Shown here one piece after another: positions 23,705-32,652 of a stretch of DNA of 64,000 nt. The position numbers and the translations under genes were made by a program. The first letter of the stretch is position 1, and each line of letters opens with the position of its first letter. A model generated the notes under the pieces. That model saw only the letters and a list, made by a program, of their open reading frames with translations, was not told the DNA's origin and made no database searches. The stretch spans positions 1 to 64,000 of the forward strand of contig JARUHJ010000002.1 of NCBI GenBank assembly GCA_029667085.1, written 5' to 3'. This stretch comes from Deltaproteobacteria bacterium IMCC39524 (lineage in GTDB: Bacteria > Desulfobacterota > Desulfuromonadia > Desulfuromonadales > BM103).

Positions 23705-24005
23705 CCTGTTTGTGCAAGGGGCGCTATAAAACAATCCTCACGCCATCTTTCTAATATTGCTAACTATTCCGTATCGGTCCCGAAGTTGATTTCTGCTTTG
23801 ATGCTTGTCATGTATGTGCTCTGTTACCTTCCTCATGCAGGAATAAGAAACTTGTAACAATAAGCTTTAATCGTTAGAATGACTGCCTAAACCTTGGTTA
23901 GGATTCCTGTGTCGCTGAAAGGGATGTTAAGTCTGCTGGTTGCTGTGTTTAGCAAGGAAGCGTTCACTCCAAACTCTTGATTTCTTACTGTTAATAGGCT
24001 CTGTT
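23705..24005. other. Gap before wbqC-like gene
   Basis: About 300 bases with no gene or clear promoter. A short imperfect hairpin CCTAAaCC-TT-GGttAGG is visible near 23888-23904. A start further upstream (23940) for the next gene is possible but lacks family similarity. Confidence 0.5.
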
Positions 24006-24701
24006 ATGAAGAAAGTCGCTATTGTTCAGTCAAATTATATCCCTTGGAAGGGGTACTTCGACATGATCGCCTCGGTCGATGAGTTTATCCTTTACGATGA
24101 TATGCAATATACCCGACGTGATTGGCGCAATCGTAACAAAGTAAAGACGCCCCAAGGGTTGATGTGGCTGACAGTTCCAGTGAAAGTGAAAGGCAAATAC
24201 CACCAGAAGATTCGCGAAACGGAAATTGATGGCAATGATTGGTGTGAGTCTCATTGGAAGTCTATCTCACAGAACTATCGAAAAGCTAATTACTATGAGG
24301 AAATCGCTCATTTAATTGAACCCTTATATTCAAAGGGTACTTACAGGTCTTTGTCTGAACTCAATCGGACTTTCATAGAGGTTATCTGTGGTTATCTGGG
24401 AGTCGATACCAAAATAAGCAATTCATGGGACTACGATCTTGTCGATGGCAAAACGGAGCGTCTGGTCGATTTGACTTTGCAGGCAGGCGGGGGGGAGTAT
24501 GTCTCCGGGCCTGCCGCTAAAGGTTATGTTGAGGAACATCTATTTGCAGATGTCGGGGTTGAGTTGACCTGGTTCAATTATGACGAATACCCTGAATATC
24601 CTCAACTTTGGGTTGGTTTCGAGCATGGAGTGAGCATTCTGGATCTCTTGTTTAACTGCGGCAAGCAATCGCCTCGTTACATGAAATACGTCACGATATG
24701 A
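24006..24701 (+). CDS. WbqC family protein
   Basis: A 231-residue WbqC-like protein (PF08889 type), found in O-antigen and flagellin-glycan clusters; its reaction is not established. The family start [19 protein letters not shown] is intact, with [25 protein letters not shown], and the C-terminal [14 protein letters not shown] choose ATG 24006 since the family begins at that Met. Its TGA overlaps the next ATG (ATGA at 24698), coupling it to a glycosyltransferase. In other clusters WbqC accompanies amino-sugar transferases and aminotransferases, in keeping with the WecE-like gene here. Confidence 0.88.
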   Translation: MKKVAIVQSNYIPWKGYFDMIASVDEFILYDDMQYTRRDWRNRNKVKTPQGLMWLTVPVKVKGKYHQKIRETEIDGNDWCESHWKSISQNYRKANYYEEIAHLIEPLYSKGTYRSLSELNRTFIEVICGYLGVDTKISNSWDYDLVDGKTERLVDLTLQAGGGEYVSGPAAKGYVEEHLFADVGVELTWFNYDEYPEYPQLWVGFEHGVSILDLLFNCGKQSPRYMKYVTI

Positions 24702-25627
24702 AACTTTCAATTGTTGCAACTCTGTACAACTCAGCCGGCTACATTGAAGAGTTCTGCCTTCGGGCTGCAGATGCGGCGGTCCAACTTGTAGAGGACAGCT
24801 ACGAAATCGTTTTGGTCAATGATGGTTCTCCAGATAACAGCCTTGATGTTGCCGTTCGGTTAAGTGAGCAGAACCCTCATCTGAAGGTCGTTGACCTGTC
24901 CAGAAACTTTGGTCATCACAAGGCAATGATGGCCGGGCTGACTTATGCGCGTGGCGAGAAGGTCTTTCTGCTCGATGTCGATCTGGAAGAGTCGCCGGAG
25001 TGGTTGCCCGATTTTTCTGCGCAAATGGAGCAAGAGAAATGCGATGTCGTCTATGGGGTGCAGGAGAGCCGTAAAGGGGGGTGGTTCGAAAGGTGGAGCG
25101 GCGAGCTTTATTATCGTTTTTTAGACCAATTGCTGAGCTTCAAACACCCCAGGAATATTACCACCGCCAGATTGATGACCAGGAGATACCTGGATTCTCT
25201 TTTGCTGCACCATGAATGTGAGATTGTTATTTCCGGCTTGTGGCTCATAACGGGTTTCAAACAATCTCAGCAGATTGTTCAAAAACAATCGACCAGCAAG
25301 ACGACCTATAGCTTTTATCGCAAGTTATCTCATCTGGTGAATGTTGTTACGTCGTTCAGCAGCAAGCCACTCAAAACAATATTTCTCAGCGGAGTCGCAA
25401 TTTTTTCTTGTTCTTTGGCTTATACAACATATTTGGTCTTAAGAAGACTGTTTTTTTTAATACCTGTAGACGGCTATACCTCGATCATGGTTTCTGTTTG
25501 GTTGTTGGGGGGGCTGACGATTTTATTTGTCGGGATTGTAGGTATTTATCTGTCAAAAGTGTTCTCTGAGACAAAACAAAGGCCACTGTTTATCGTAAGG
25601 AGTGTCTATGGCGGCAATAAAGGGTGA
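24698..25627 (+). CDS. GT2 polyprenol-phosphate glycosyltransferase (second)
   Basis: A 309-residue membrane-bound GT2. Catalytic motifs: [25 protein letters not shown], and [13 protein letters not shown] (DxD-like). The C-terminal ~80 residues hold two membrane helices (~230-252, 265-290) and the [20 protein letters not shown] ending typical of GtrB/YfdH-like polyprenyl-phosphate glucosyltransferases. With the GtrA protein at 31292 it could supply undecaprenyl-phosphate sugar to the GT-C enzymes. It is coupled to the WbqC gene before it and overlaps the methyltransferase after it. Confidence 0.88.
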   Translation: MKLSIVATLYNSAGYIEEFCLRAADAAVQLVEDSYEIVLVNDGSPDNSLDVAVRLSEQNPHLKVVDLSRNFGHHKAMMAGLTYARGEKVFLLDVDLEESPEWLPDFSAQMEQEKCDVVYGVQESRKGGWFERWSGELYYRFLDQLLSFKHPRNITTARLMTRRYLDSLLLHHECEIVISGLWLITGFKQSQQIVQKQSTSKTTYSFYRKLSHLVNVVTSFSSKPLKTIFLSGVAIFSCSLAYTTYLVLRRLFFLIPVDGYTSIMVSVWLLGGLTILFVGIVGIYLSKVFSETKQRPLFIVRSVYGGNKG

Positions 25628-26306
25628 TATTGATTCGAGTTATTCAAAATTCTACGCCGATCGGGTTCACAGGCGCGTTTATCCAACCGAGTTCGTAGTA
25701 CGGACTTTTTTGGCTGACTACCCTGGATTGCATTACAAGAAGCCGCAACCTGGTGATTCGGTTCTTGATGTTGCCTTTGGTGATGGCAGGAATACGGTTT
25801 TATTGTGCGACCTCGGTCTTGATGTTTCTGGCATAGAAATTACCGCTGATATTGTTCAGCAGACCGGTACTCGATTGGCAGAGATGGGATACCACCCCGA
25901 TTTGCGCGTCGGCCGCAATAGCAGCATTCCATACGAGGATGGGTCTTTTGATTATATCCTCGCTTGCCACTGCTGTTACTATTGCGATGAAGGGGAAACG
26001 CTCATCGATAATCTCAAGGAATACCAACGTGTTTTGAAACCGGGCGGGGCTTTGATAGCTTCTGTTGCAGATAGGAAATCTTATATTTTTCAAGAGGCTG
26101 AAGAGTTGCACGATGGCACAATGCGGATAAAAAATGACCCCTACTGCAACAGGGATGGATACCGGTTGCATGGGTTTCATTCAAATAGAGAAATTGAAGA
26201 ATATTTTTCGGGTTATTTTGGTAACTTTTCATTTGGCCATGCGAATAATGAATATTTTGGAATTCAGGAGCAGGTGTTCTGGGTTGTTTGTGAGAAGAAG
26301 CTTTAG
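25608..26306 (+). CDS. Class I SAM-dependent methyltransferase (fifth)
   Basis: A 232-residue methyltransferase. ATG 25608 follows AAGGAG by 5 bases and overlaps the GT2 gene by 20. SAM motifs: VLDVAFGDGRNTVLLCDLG (~51-69), VSGIEITADIV, FDYILACHCCYYCDEGE, LKPGGALIASVAD. A tellurite/Methyltransf_11 style fold. Its late residues (HGFHSNREIEEYFSGYFGN) are common in glycan-cluster enzymes. Substrate unknown. Confidence 0.83.
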   Translation: MAAIKGDIDSSYSKFYADRVHRRVYPTEFVVRTFLADYPGLHYKKPQPGDSVLDVAFGDGRNTVLLCDLGLDVSGIEITADIVQQTGTRLAEMGYHPDLRVGRNSSIPYEDGSFDYILACHCCYYCDEGETLIDNLKEYQRVLKPGGALIASVADRKSYIFQEAEELHDGTMRIKNDPYCNRDGYRLHGFHSNREIEEYFSGYFGNFSFGHANNEYFGIQEQVFWVVCEKKL

Positions 26307-26333
26307 CCGTTAATCTATCCGAGAGGTGTCGGG

Positions 26334-27260
26334 ATGAAGTGGACTAAGCTCGGTCGTGTTTTTTGTGCCGATAGCGAAAGCGAATGGATGGTTACCGGAG
26401 GGCGGGCACCCGTCCCGCTACATATAGACAACAACTTGTATCGAATTTATTTTGCCTCGTACGATAAGACAGGACGTGGCAGAATCTTTTCGCTCGAACT
26501 GGATATTTGCGAGCCCTCAACAATTCAAGGGTTAACCACCTCCCCAATCATCGACCTCGGTCAGGTGGGGTATTATGATGACAATGGGATAATCCCCTCA
26601 TCATTGGTAACGCTTGGTGGAATGGTGTACTTGTACACAATTGGGTTCAGTCTGAAAAACAAAATTATTTTTGATGCAGCTTCTGGTTTAGCTGTCTCTC
26701 GTGATCAGGGTAAAACTTTTGATAAATACCCTGGTCCGATCCTTGACAGAGGGGTTGATGACCCATGTTTTGCGGCTTCTCCAACTGTTCTCAGGGAGGG
26801 GGATACATGGCGTATGTGGTATGTTTCATGTGACCGTTGGGAACCTGAGGGCCAAGGTTACAAGCATTACTACAATATTAAACATCGTACCTCCCATGAT
26901 GGCGTATACTGGGGGCCCAAGGCGTCGGTATGTATTGACTATGCTAACGAATATGAGTATGCGATTTCTCGCCCGTCTGTGCTCCAAGAAAAAAATGGGT
27001 TGTACAGGATGTGGTACTCATTCCGGGCTCAAAAGAATGTAGAGACTTATAGAATTGGTTATGCCGAATCATATGACGGCCTCGATTGGGTGCGTTTGGA
27101 TGACCAGGTCGGCATTGACGTGTCTGATGCTGGCTGGGACTCTGAAATGATCTGCTACCCCTGTGTTTTTGAGCATAAGGGGCGTAAATATATGCTATAC
27201 AACGGCAACGGCTATGGCCGAACAGGTTTTGGTCTTGCGGTCCTAAATGAGGAGCTATGA
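26334..27260 (+). CDS. Five-bladed beta-propeller protein, glycosidase-like (GH43/GH130-type fold)
   Basis: A 308-residue cytoplasmic protein with repeated blade motifs: DDNGIIPSSLV, DDPCFAASPTVLREGDTWRMWYVS, YAISRPSVLQEKNGLYRMWYS, GWDSEMICYPCVFEHKGRKYMLYNG. The W-R-M-W-Y / Y-R-M-W-Y repeats and DD/SE blade acids are those of GH32/43/68/130-like propellers. No signal peptide, so it would act on cytoplasmic sugars or as a binding scaffold. It lies next to WbqC, NeuD-like and carrier protein genes; a role in making an unusual sugar substituent is inference. Its stop overlaps the next start (ATGA). Confidence 0.72.
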   Translation: MKWTKLGRVFCADSESEWMVTGGRAPVPLHIDNNLYRIYFASYDKTGRGRIFSLELDICEPSTIQGLTTSPIIDLGQVGYYDDNGIIPSSLVTLGGMVYLYTIGFSLKNKIIFDAASGLAVSRDQGKTFDKYPGPILDRGVDDPCFAASPTVLREGDTWRMWYVSCDRWEPEGQGYKHYYNIKHRTSHDGVYWGPKASVCIDYANEYEYAISRPSVLQEKNGLYRMWYSFRAQKNVETYRIGYAESYDGLDWVRLDDQVGIDVSDAGWDSEMICYPCVFEHKGRKYMLYNGNGYGRTGFGLAVLNEEL

Positions 27261-27928
27261 AAAAAGTCATACTTGCAGGAAATGCAGTTACTGCAGATAT
27301 TCTCAATGAGTACCTGATGCGGGACACACGTTATGAAGTGGTGGCCTTGACTGTTGACGATGAATACGTTAACCAAGGCGGCATCGTGGGTTTGGAAACG
27401 ATCCCTTTGTCAAAATTACAGCAGCGTTATGACGTTGCCGACTGTGTCATTATTATGGCGGTTGGTTACAACGGCCTCAACCGTAACCGGGAAGCTCTGT
27501 TTGGTCGGATCAAAGCCATGGGTTACATCATGGAAACTTACATTCATCCCGACGCGAAAATTTATACGGAGTCTCCTCTTGGAGAGGGAAGTGTCGTCCT
27601 GGCCAATGCCGTGTTGGAGCCGCATGCCAAACTCGGTGCTGATACCCTGGTGTGGTGCAACACCACGCTGGCCCATCATTCCGAGGTGGGTGATCATTGC
27701 TGGATTGCTTCGGGCTCTGTCATCTCTGGTCACGCCGTCGTCAAGAACAATGTTTTTTTGGGTGTTAATGCGACCGTTGTCAATAAGGTTATAGTCGATG
27801 AATTCTGTATCATCGGTGGCGGTGCCTTGATAACCAAATCGACCAAGCCTTCAAGCGTCCACCTGGCACGATCCGCAGAAGAATTGCGGTTTACTTCTGA
27901 AGATTACGATAAACATTTCGGGATTTAA
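27257..27928 (+). CDS. NeuD/PglD-like sugar O/N-acyltransferase
   Basis: A 223-residue acyltransferase. An N-terminal Rossmann-like domain (VILAGNAVTADILNEYLM... VALTVDDEYV) is followed by a left-handed beta-helix built of hexapeptide repeats (~100-200: LGEGSVVLANAVLEPHAKLGAD, CWIASGSVISGHAVVKNNVFLG). The His in NTTLAHHSEVGDHC matches the catalytic/basic His region of PglD/NeuD. It would acylate an amino or hydroxyl group of a sugar. Its place between the propeller protein and the carrier protein fits the idea that an acyl group from the ACP or CoA is passed to a sugar. Confidence 0.85.
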   Translation: MKKVILAGNAVTADILNEYLMRDTRYEVVALTVDDEYVNQGGIVGLETIPLSKLQQRYDVADCVIIMAVGYNGLNRNREALFGRIKAMGYIMETYIHPDAKIYTESPLGEGSVVLANAVLEPHAKLGADTLVWCNTTLAHHSEVGDHCWIASGSVISGHAVVKNNVFLGVNATVVNKVIVDEFCIIGGGALITKSTKPSSVHLARSAEELRFTSEDYDKHFGI

Positions 27929-27929
27929 T

Positions 27930-28169
27930 ATGAATGAGCGTTTAGTTGCAGTTTTGTCGTCAGTATTTGGCCTTCGCCAAGAGCAGATTGTCCCTGAATT
28001 GACTAAGGACATGGTCAGCAAGTGGGACTCTCTGACACAAATGGATCTGGTTGTCTCAATAGAGCAGGAGTTCTCCATAACACTTGAAATTGAGGATATC
28101 CTCAAGATGAGTTCTGTGGCGGGTATCTTTGAGGTGTTGCAGGGTAAGGGGGTTGATCTTGGACATTAA
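27930..28169 (+). CDS. Stand-alone acyl/aminoacyl carrier protein
   Basis: A 79-residue carrier protein. The phosphopantetheine attachment Ser is Ser34 in WDSLTQMDLV, preceded by the acidic helix I and followed by EQEFSITLEIEDILKMSSV, the usual helix II-III of ACPs. The pattern is DltC-like/PP-binding rather than fatty-acid AcpP. The nearby amino-acid adenylation enzyme (29752) is the likely loader. It overlaps the SDR gene by 11 bases. Confidence 0.88.
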   Translation: MNERLVAVLSSVFGLRQEQIVPELTKDMVSKWDSLTQMDLVVSIEQEFSITLEIEDILKMSSVAGIFEVLQGKGVDLGH

Positions 28170-28899
28170 CGATGCCCTCGCATTGGTGACTGGAGGTGGC
28201 AAAGGTTTGGGTTTGGCCATAGCCGAGCACCTGCAGGCCAAAGGTGCGCGGGTGATTGTCGTTGACCTCGATCAGGGGGCTCTTGACCGTTTGCCAGAGG
28301 GTATGATCGGTTATCTGCTCGATGTCACTGACCCCGATAGTGCCAAGAGGGTGGTGCAGACCGTTGTTGATAAGCACGGTTGCATCGACATCCTCGTCAA
28401 TAATGCCGGGGTCATATACAGTGAGCCTTTGCTGAATATGATGAACCCGGCTTCGATGATGCACGATTACGAGCGCTTCCGTAAGTATGTAACCCTGAAT
28501 ATGGATTCAGTTTTTATCATGTCCACGGCCGTTGTTGAGCAGATGGTTATGAAGCGTTGCAAAGGTGTTATCGTCAACATCAGTTCGATCAGTGCCCGTG
28601 GCAATGAGGGGCAAACGGCTTATTCCGCTGCCAAGGCCGGTGTAGAAGCCATGACAGTCACCTGGTCGAAAGAGTTGGGCCGTCTCGGGATTCGATGTAA
28701 TGCTGTCGCCCCAGGTTTTATTGGCACAGAATCGACAAGTGCCGCACTGAGTGAAGCGATCATCGAGCATGTGCGTTCGAATACTCCGCTGCGGCGACTG
28801 GGTGTGGCGGGTGAAGTGGCCCATGCCGTTGCGGCCTTGGTTGAGAATGATTTTATGAATGGTGTGATTCTGGATGTGAATGGCGGTCTGACTATTTAG
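28159..28899 (+). CDS. Short-chain dehydrogenase/reductase (SDR)
   Basis: A 246-residue classical SDR. The start is TTG 28159, preceded by AAGGGGG and giving DINDALALVTGGGKGLGLAIAEHL, the normal SDR N-terminus; upstream TTGs would extend it unnaturally into the ACP gene. TGGGKGLG is the nucleotide-binding glycine motif, ILVNNAG the structural motif, Ser in NISSISARG and Y-SAAK the catalytic pair. The DLD after strand 2 suggests NAD(H) preference. FabG-like reduction of a carrier-bound or free 3-oxo compound is plausible given the adjoining ACP. Confidence 0.88.
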   Translation: MDINDALALVTGGGKGLGLAIAEHLQAKGARVIVVDLDQGALDRLPEGMIGYLLDVTDPDSAKRVVQTVVDKHGCIDILVNNAGVIYSEPLLNMMNPASMMHDYERFRKYVTLNMDSVFIMSTAVVEQMVMKRCKGVIVNISSISARGNEGQTAYSAAKAGVEAMTVTWSKELGRLGIRCNAVAPGFIGTESTSAALSEAIIEHVRSNTPLRRLGVAGEVAHAVAALVENDFMNGVILDVNGGLTI

Positions 28900-28933
28900 A
28901 CCGTGGCGGTTTTAGATAGCTTACGAGTGATCA

Positions 28934-29722
28934 ATGATTCTTCTAAATAAAAACAAGTACTTGAAAGTACTCGACGTCTATCGTAAAAACGAACTTTTCT
29001 TCCCTCTAGTTGCTGCGGTGTTGCAGGAAACCCAGGGCGGTGTCGTCTATGCCGACAGTGCTGAAACACCAGGGCAGTTTTATGTCGAGCACTCGTTCGG
29101 TTTTGCTCAAGTCTTTGGCGAGCCGAACCCGTCTTTCGAACAAAACCTTGAAGCTTATTTGCTGAGGGAAGGTCGCTTTCATGCCAGTAAAGTAAGACTT
29201 TATGCTCCTTATGTACCTGGTTTTTTATTGGTAGAAAATGACAAGGTGTCGCTGTCCACGCGGCAAAGGTTTGCGCTGGATAAGATGCAGATGACGTCCG
29301 AAGATATTCTAACGGCTATGCCGCATCGAGGAGACATCTCTTGTGTCGGAGCGAGCCAGACCAATATTGCTTTGATCGATGAAAAATTCGGGGTCGTCAC
29401 CCGCTTCTGGGGGAGTCCGGCAGAGTTTATAGCAAAATCAAATATGGTTGCTGTCATGTTCAAAGGGGAGGCGGCCGCGATCTGTTATTCCGCAGCCACG
29501 GCTGACAGTTTTGCTGAGATCGACGTCATGACCTTGCCAGAGTTCAGGAAACTCGGCCTGGCGAAGCTGGCTGTTTGTGGCTTTGTTGAACATTGTTTCA
29601 ATCAGAATATCTCGCCTTTATGGGATTGTTTTACCAATAATGCCCCTTCTATGCTACTGGCAGAATCTGTCGGCTATTCGCCGGTTGGCAAGCCTTACAG
29701 CTTTTATACAATCAATCGTTGA
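28934..29722 (+). CDS. GNAT-type acetyltransferase
   Basis: A 262-residue protein. The C-terminal ~110 residues form a GNAT fold: VVAVMFKGEAAAICYSAATADSFAEIDVMTLPEFRKLGLAKLAV carries beta4 plus the acetyl-CoA pyrophosphate loop (xxRKLGLAK), then CFTNNAPSMLLAESVGYSPVG matches motif B. The N-terminal ~130 residues are unassigned, possibly a second degenerate GNAT unit. It sits between the SDR and adenylation genes and may acylate an amino sugar or amino acid intermediate. The similarity is motif-based. Confidence 0.75.
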   Translation: MILLNKNKYLKVLDVYRKNELFFPLVAAVLQETQGGVVYADSAETPGQFYVEHSFGFAQVFGEPNPSFEQNLEAYLLREGRFHASKVRLYAPYVPGFLLVENDKVSLSTRQRFALDKMQMTSEDILTAMPHRGDISCVGASQTNIALIDEKFGVVTRFWGSPAEFIAKSNMVAVMFKGEAAAICYSAATADSFAEIDVMTLPEFRKLGLAKLAVCGFVEHCFNQNISPLWDCFTNNAPSMLLAESVGYSPVGKPYSFYTINR

Positions 29723-29751
29723 TTTGGCTCTGATTAGTTAGGAAAAGTCTC

Positions 29752-31290
29752 TTGTATTACTTCAATCTAGGTTCTCTCTTCGCGGAAGTTGTATCCGGAA
29801 ACCCTGCTTGCCCTGCTTTGCGTTATCCTGAAGGGGATGTTAGGTATGCCGATTTGCAGGCCACTGCGAATCAGCTTGCTCAACTGCTTTTGGACAAAGG
29901 GTGCCAGCGTGGTGATGTTATCGCTATCGGCCATACAAAAAAAACACTCTCCTACGCGTTGATGTTGGCCGGTTTAAAATTGGGTATTCCTTATGTGAAT
30001 GTTGATGTGACCTCACCTGTGGCCAGGAACGCGCGGATTATTGCTGTGAGCAACCCGCGACTTATTTTTTTCGATGACATGCAGTTTGCAAGCAGTATGC
30101 AAGAGCTGTCTGAGACGAGCAGTTGTGATGCCATCTATCTCGATGGAGAGGTGTTACCGCAGCTCTCTGTTCGGCAACTTGAGAACCAGGAGCGTTTGCT
30201 CTCGCACGTGGACGGAGCATGTATCGCATATATCATGTTTACTTCCGGCTCTACAGGCGATCCTAAAGGGGTAGCTGTTACCCATCAGAATGTGTTGCAT
30301 TTTATCGAGTGGGGGCAAAAACGCTTTGACGTGAGTACACAAACAAATTTTGCCAATTTGAGCCCGATGTATTTCGATAACTCGGTCTTTGATTTTTATG
30401 TTGGTCTTTTTTCGGGTGCTTGCCTGTCTCCAGTTCCCAGGGAATTGATGACCAGTCCTTATGAACTGGTCGAGCATGTTGGGAAAATGCAGTGCAACCT
30501 CTGGTTTTCCGTACCATCTCTACTGATCTATTTGACAACCATGAAAGCAATGAAGGCGAACAGCATGTCGGCATTGCGCTGCATCGTGTTCGGAGGGGAA
30601 GGTTATCCGAAAACCGAGCTGAAGAAACTTTATGACGAGTTCAGTGCGCAAGCGATGCTGGTCAATGTTTACGGCCCCACGGAATGTACTTGCATCTGCA
30701 GTGCCTACGATATCGTGCAAACAGACTTTGACGATATGCAGGGCTTGCCGACACTCGGGCACCTGAATCAAAATTTCGATTACCGGATTCTTGATGAGGA
30801 AGAGAACGCTTCGGATTGCGGCGAGCTCTGTTTGATCGGACCCAATGTGGCCAGTGGCTATTTCAATGATTTAGAGCGAACTTCAGCCGCATTTTATACC
30901 TTGACTGAGCCCAACCGTTATATGAAGAGAATGTACCGGACCGGCGATCTGGTAAAGGAAATCGATGGCCGTCTCTATTTCAATGGCCGCAAGGATAACC
31001 AGATCAAACACATGGGATACCGGATTGAACTGGAGGAAATCGAGCATGCTCTAGTCAAACTTCCGCAGGTCAACCAGGCTGCTGCAGTTTACCAGCGCGG
31101 TAATGTGACCCACGGCAAGATCATTGGCTTTGTCGCTTGTCAGGGTTCGGTTGAGGAAGAGGAACTCCTGGCCTGTTTGGCCAATTTCTTGCCGGACTAC
31201 ATGATCCCCAGCAAGATTGTCGTTGTGGAAGTGTTGCCCAAAAACCCCAATGGCAAGGTTGACCGTCAGCAATTGAAGGCTTTGATCTAA
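29752..31290 (+). CDS. Amino-acid adenylation enzyme (DltA/NRPS A-domain type)
   Basis: A 512-residue free-standing adenylation enzyme starting at TTG 29752. The ATP loop FTSGSTGDPKG lies at ~163-173. The A4-like motif MYFDNSVFDFY (~207-216) keeps the Asp that binds the alpha-amino group of an amino acid in NRPS/DltA enzymes, so an amino acid, not a fatty acid, is the expected substrate. YGPTECTC, YRTGDLV and the C-terminal lysine in NPNGKVDRQQL are present. It would activate an amino acid and load the carrier protein at 27930. No condensation or thioesterase domain is attached, so the acyl product should pass to a separate transferase nearby. Confidence 0.88.
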   Translation: MYYFNLGSLFAEVVSGNPACPALRYPEGDVRYADLQATANQLAQLLLDKGCQRGDVIAIGHTKKTLSYALMLAGLKLGIPYVNVDVTSPVARNARIIAVSNPRLIFFDDMQFASSMQELSETSSCDAIYLDGEVLPQLSVRQLENQERLLSHVDGACIAYIMFTSGSTGDPKGVAVTHQNVLHFIEWGQKRFDVSTQTNFANLSPMYFDNSVFDFYVGLFSGACLSPVPRELMTSPYELVEHVGKMQCNLWFSVPSLLIYLTTMKAMKANSMSALRCIVFGGEGYPKTELKKLYDEFSAQAMLVNVYGPTECTCICSAYDIVQTDFDDMQGLPTLGHLNQNFDYRILDEEENASDCGELCLIGPNVASGYFNDLERTSAAFYTLTEPNRYMKRMYRTGDLVKEIDGRLYFNGRKDNQIKHMGYRIELEEIEHALVKLPQVNQAAAVYQRGNVTHGKIIGFVACQGSVEEEELLACLANFLPDYMIPSKIVVVEVLPKNPNGKVDRQQLKALI

Positions 31291-31291
31291 T

Positions 31292-31711
31292 ATGGTGTTA
31301 AATCAAGAAAATTGGGGTGGCAGCCTTCGGCAACTCATTCGCTATGGTGTTGTTGGCTTGCTGAGCAATCTCCTTGGTTATCTGGTCTACTTGCTGATTA
31401 CCTGGCTGGGCGTGGACCCTAAGCTCACAGTGACTTTATTTTACCCTCTTGCCGCAACCATAGCTTACTCTGGCCATGCCCAATACTCCTTCGCGTATAA
31501 AGGAGGGCATGCCAGTGGTTTTTCGAGGTATGTTGTTGCCCATGTCTTTGGATACCTTTTGAATATCGCGTCTCTTTACTTTTTCGTTGATGTTCTTCTC
31601 TACCCACACCAACTTGTACAGTTATGTAATATTTTTCTGGTGGCCGGTTTTTTGTTTGTTGCCTTCAAATACTTTGCATTTCAATCAGGTAAGGAGGAGG
31701 CCCGACTATGA
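31292..31711 (+). CDS. GtrA-family membrane protein
   Basis: A 139-residue GtrA-like (PF04138) protein with four predicted helices. The first carries RYGVVGLLSNLLGYLVYLLI; the mid-region HAQYSFAYKG and FSRYVVAHVFGYLLNIA are typical. GtrA proteins are thought to help flip undecaprenyl-phosphate sugar made by GtrB. With the GT2s at 8879 and 24698 it would complete lipid-sugar supply. Its TGA overlaps the next ATG (ATGA 31708). Confidence 0.88.
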   Translation: MVLNQENWGGSLRQLIRYGVVGLLSNLLGYLVYLLITWLGVDPKLTVTLFYPLAATIAYSGHAQYSFAYKGGHASGFSRYVVAHVFGYLLNIASLYFFVDVLLYPHQLVQLCNIFLVAGFLFVAFKYFAFQSGKEEARL

Positions 31712-32589
31712 TTGTGTGCCCTTCTTGCTCGGCAAGCCTTGAAACCATCTCACGGGAATGCACGACCTGTGGCTTTAGTCCTGAAGTGCATGAAGGCTTT
31801 GAGTGTTGGGCACCCGAACTTGCCTTTGCGGGTGATGGCTTTAATCCGGAGTGTTTCTCTGGATTGGCCCGCAATGAAGAGGGTCATTTCTGGTTTAATG
31901 GCCGGAATCGGTTGATCGTCTGGGCGTTGAAAAAGTATTTCTCGCAGATGACGTCATATCTGGAGGTGGGTTGCGGTACTGGATATGTTCTGCGGGGGGT
32001 TGCGGAAAACTTTCCAGCTGTGAAACTCTTCGGCAGTGAGCTTTTTGTTTCCGGGCTGAAGTTTGCGTCGGCGAGATTGCCTGATGCAACTTTAGTCCAA
32101 ATGGATGCCAGGAAGATGCCTTATTGCAACGAATTTGATGTGGTTGCGGCCTTTGATGTCCTGGAGCATATTGAAGACGATGAGAGGGCTCTGCAAGGGT
32201 TGTTTTCGGCTGTGAAACCCGGTGGCGGGGTTGTTCTGACTGTCCCGCAGCATGCCTGGCTGTGGAGCGCGGTCGATGAGTGCGCCTGCCATCAACGACG
32301 CTATTCATCCCACGACCTGCACAAGTTGGTGAAGAGTGCGGGCTTTCAGATAATGAGAAGCACATCGTTCGTTTCTTTTTTGCTTCCTGCTATGCTAGCC
32401 TCTCGCGTGTTTGGCCGGAAAGAGAATGCACAGGAAATCGACAACTCCAATGAATTTAACTTGCACCCCCTTTTGAATTCAATATTCAGCAGTATCCTGC
32501 GGTTAGAATCATGTCTGATTCAACTTGGTGTCAACTTGCCGGTGGGGGGGTCTCGACTCCTGGTCGCCAGAAAGCCGCTAGCTTCCTGA
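31708..32589 (+). CDS. Class I SAM-dependent methyltransferase with zinc-ribbon N-terminus (sixth)
   Basis: A 293-residue methyltransferase. The first 20 residues include CPSC and CTTC pairs, a zinc-ribbon often seen fused to glycan-cluster methyltransferases. SAM motifs: SYLEVGCGTGYVLRGVAENFP, LFGSELFVSGLKFASA, FDVVAAFDVLEHIEDDERAL, VKPGGGVVLTVPQHAWLWS. The HAWLWSAVDECACHQRRYSSHDL segment is the family's conserved middle. Coupled to gtrA-like gene upstream. Substrate unknown. Confidence 0.86.
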   Translation: MIVCPSCSASLETISRECTTCGFSPEVHEGFECWAPELAFAGDGFNPECFSGLARNEEGHFWFNGRNRLIVWALKKYFSQMTSYLEVGCGTGYVLRGVAENFPAVKLFGSELFVSGLKFASARLPDATLVQMDARKMPYCNEFDVVAAFDVLEHIEDDERALQGLFSAVKPGGGVVLTVPQHAWLWSAVDECACHQRRYSSHDLHKLVKSAGFQIMRSTSFVSFLLPAMLASRVFGRKENAQEIDNSNEFNLHPLLNSIFSSILRLESCLIQLGVNLPVGGSRLLVARKPLAS

Positions 32590-32652
32590 ATTTATCTTTT
32601 TCCTGATCTGCCGGTTCCTGAGAAATTTCGATTGCTTCTGGAGTACAAGATT

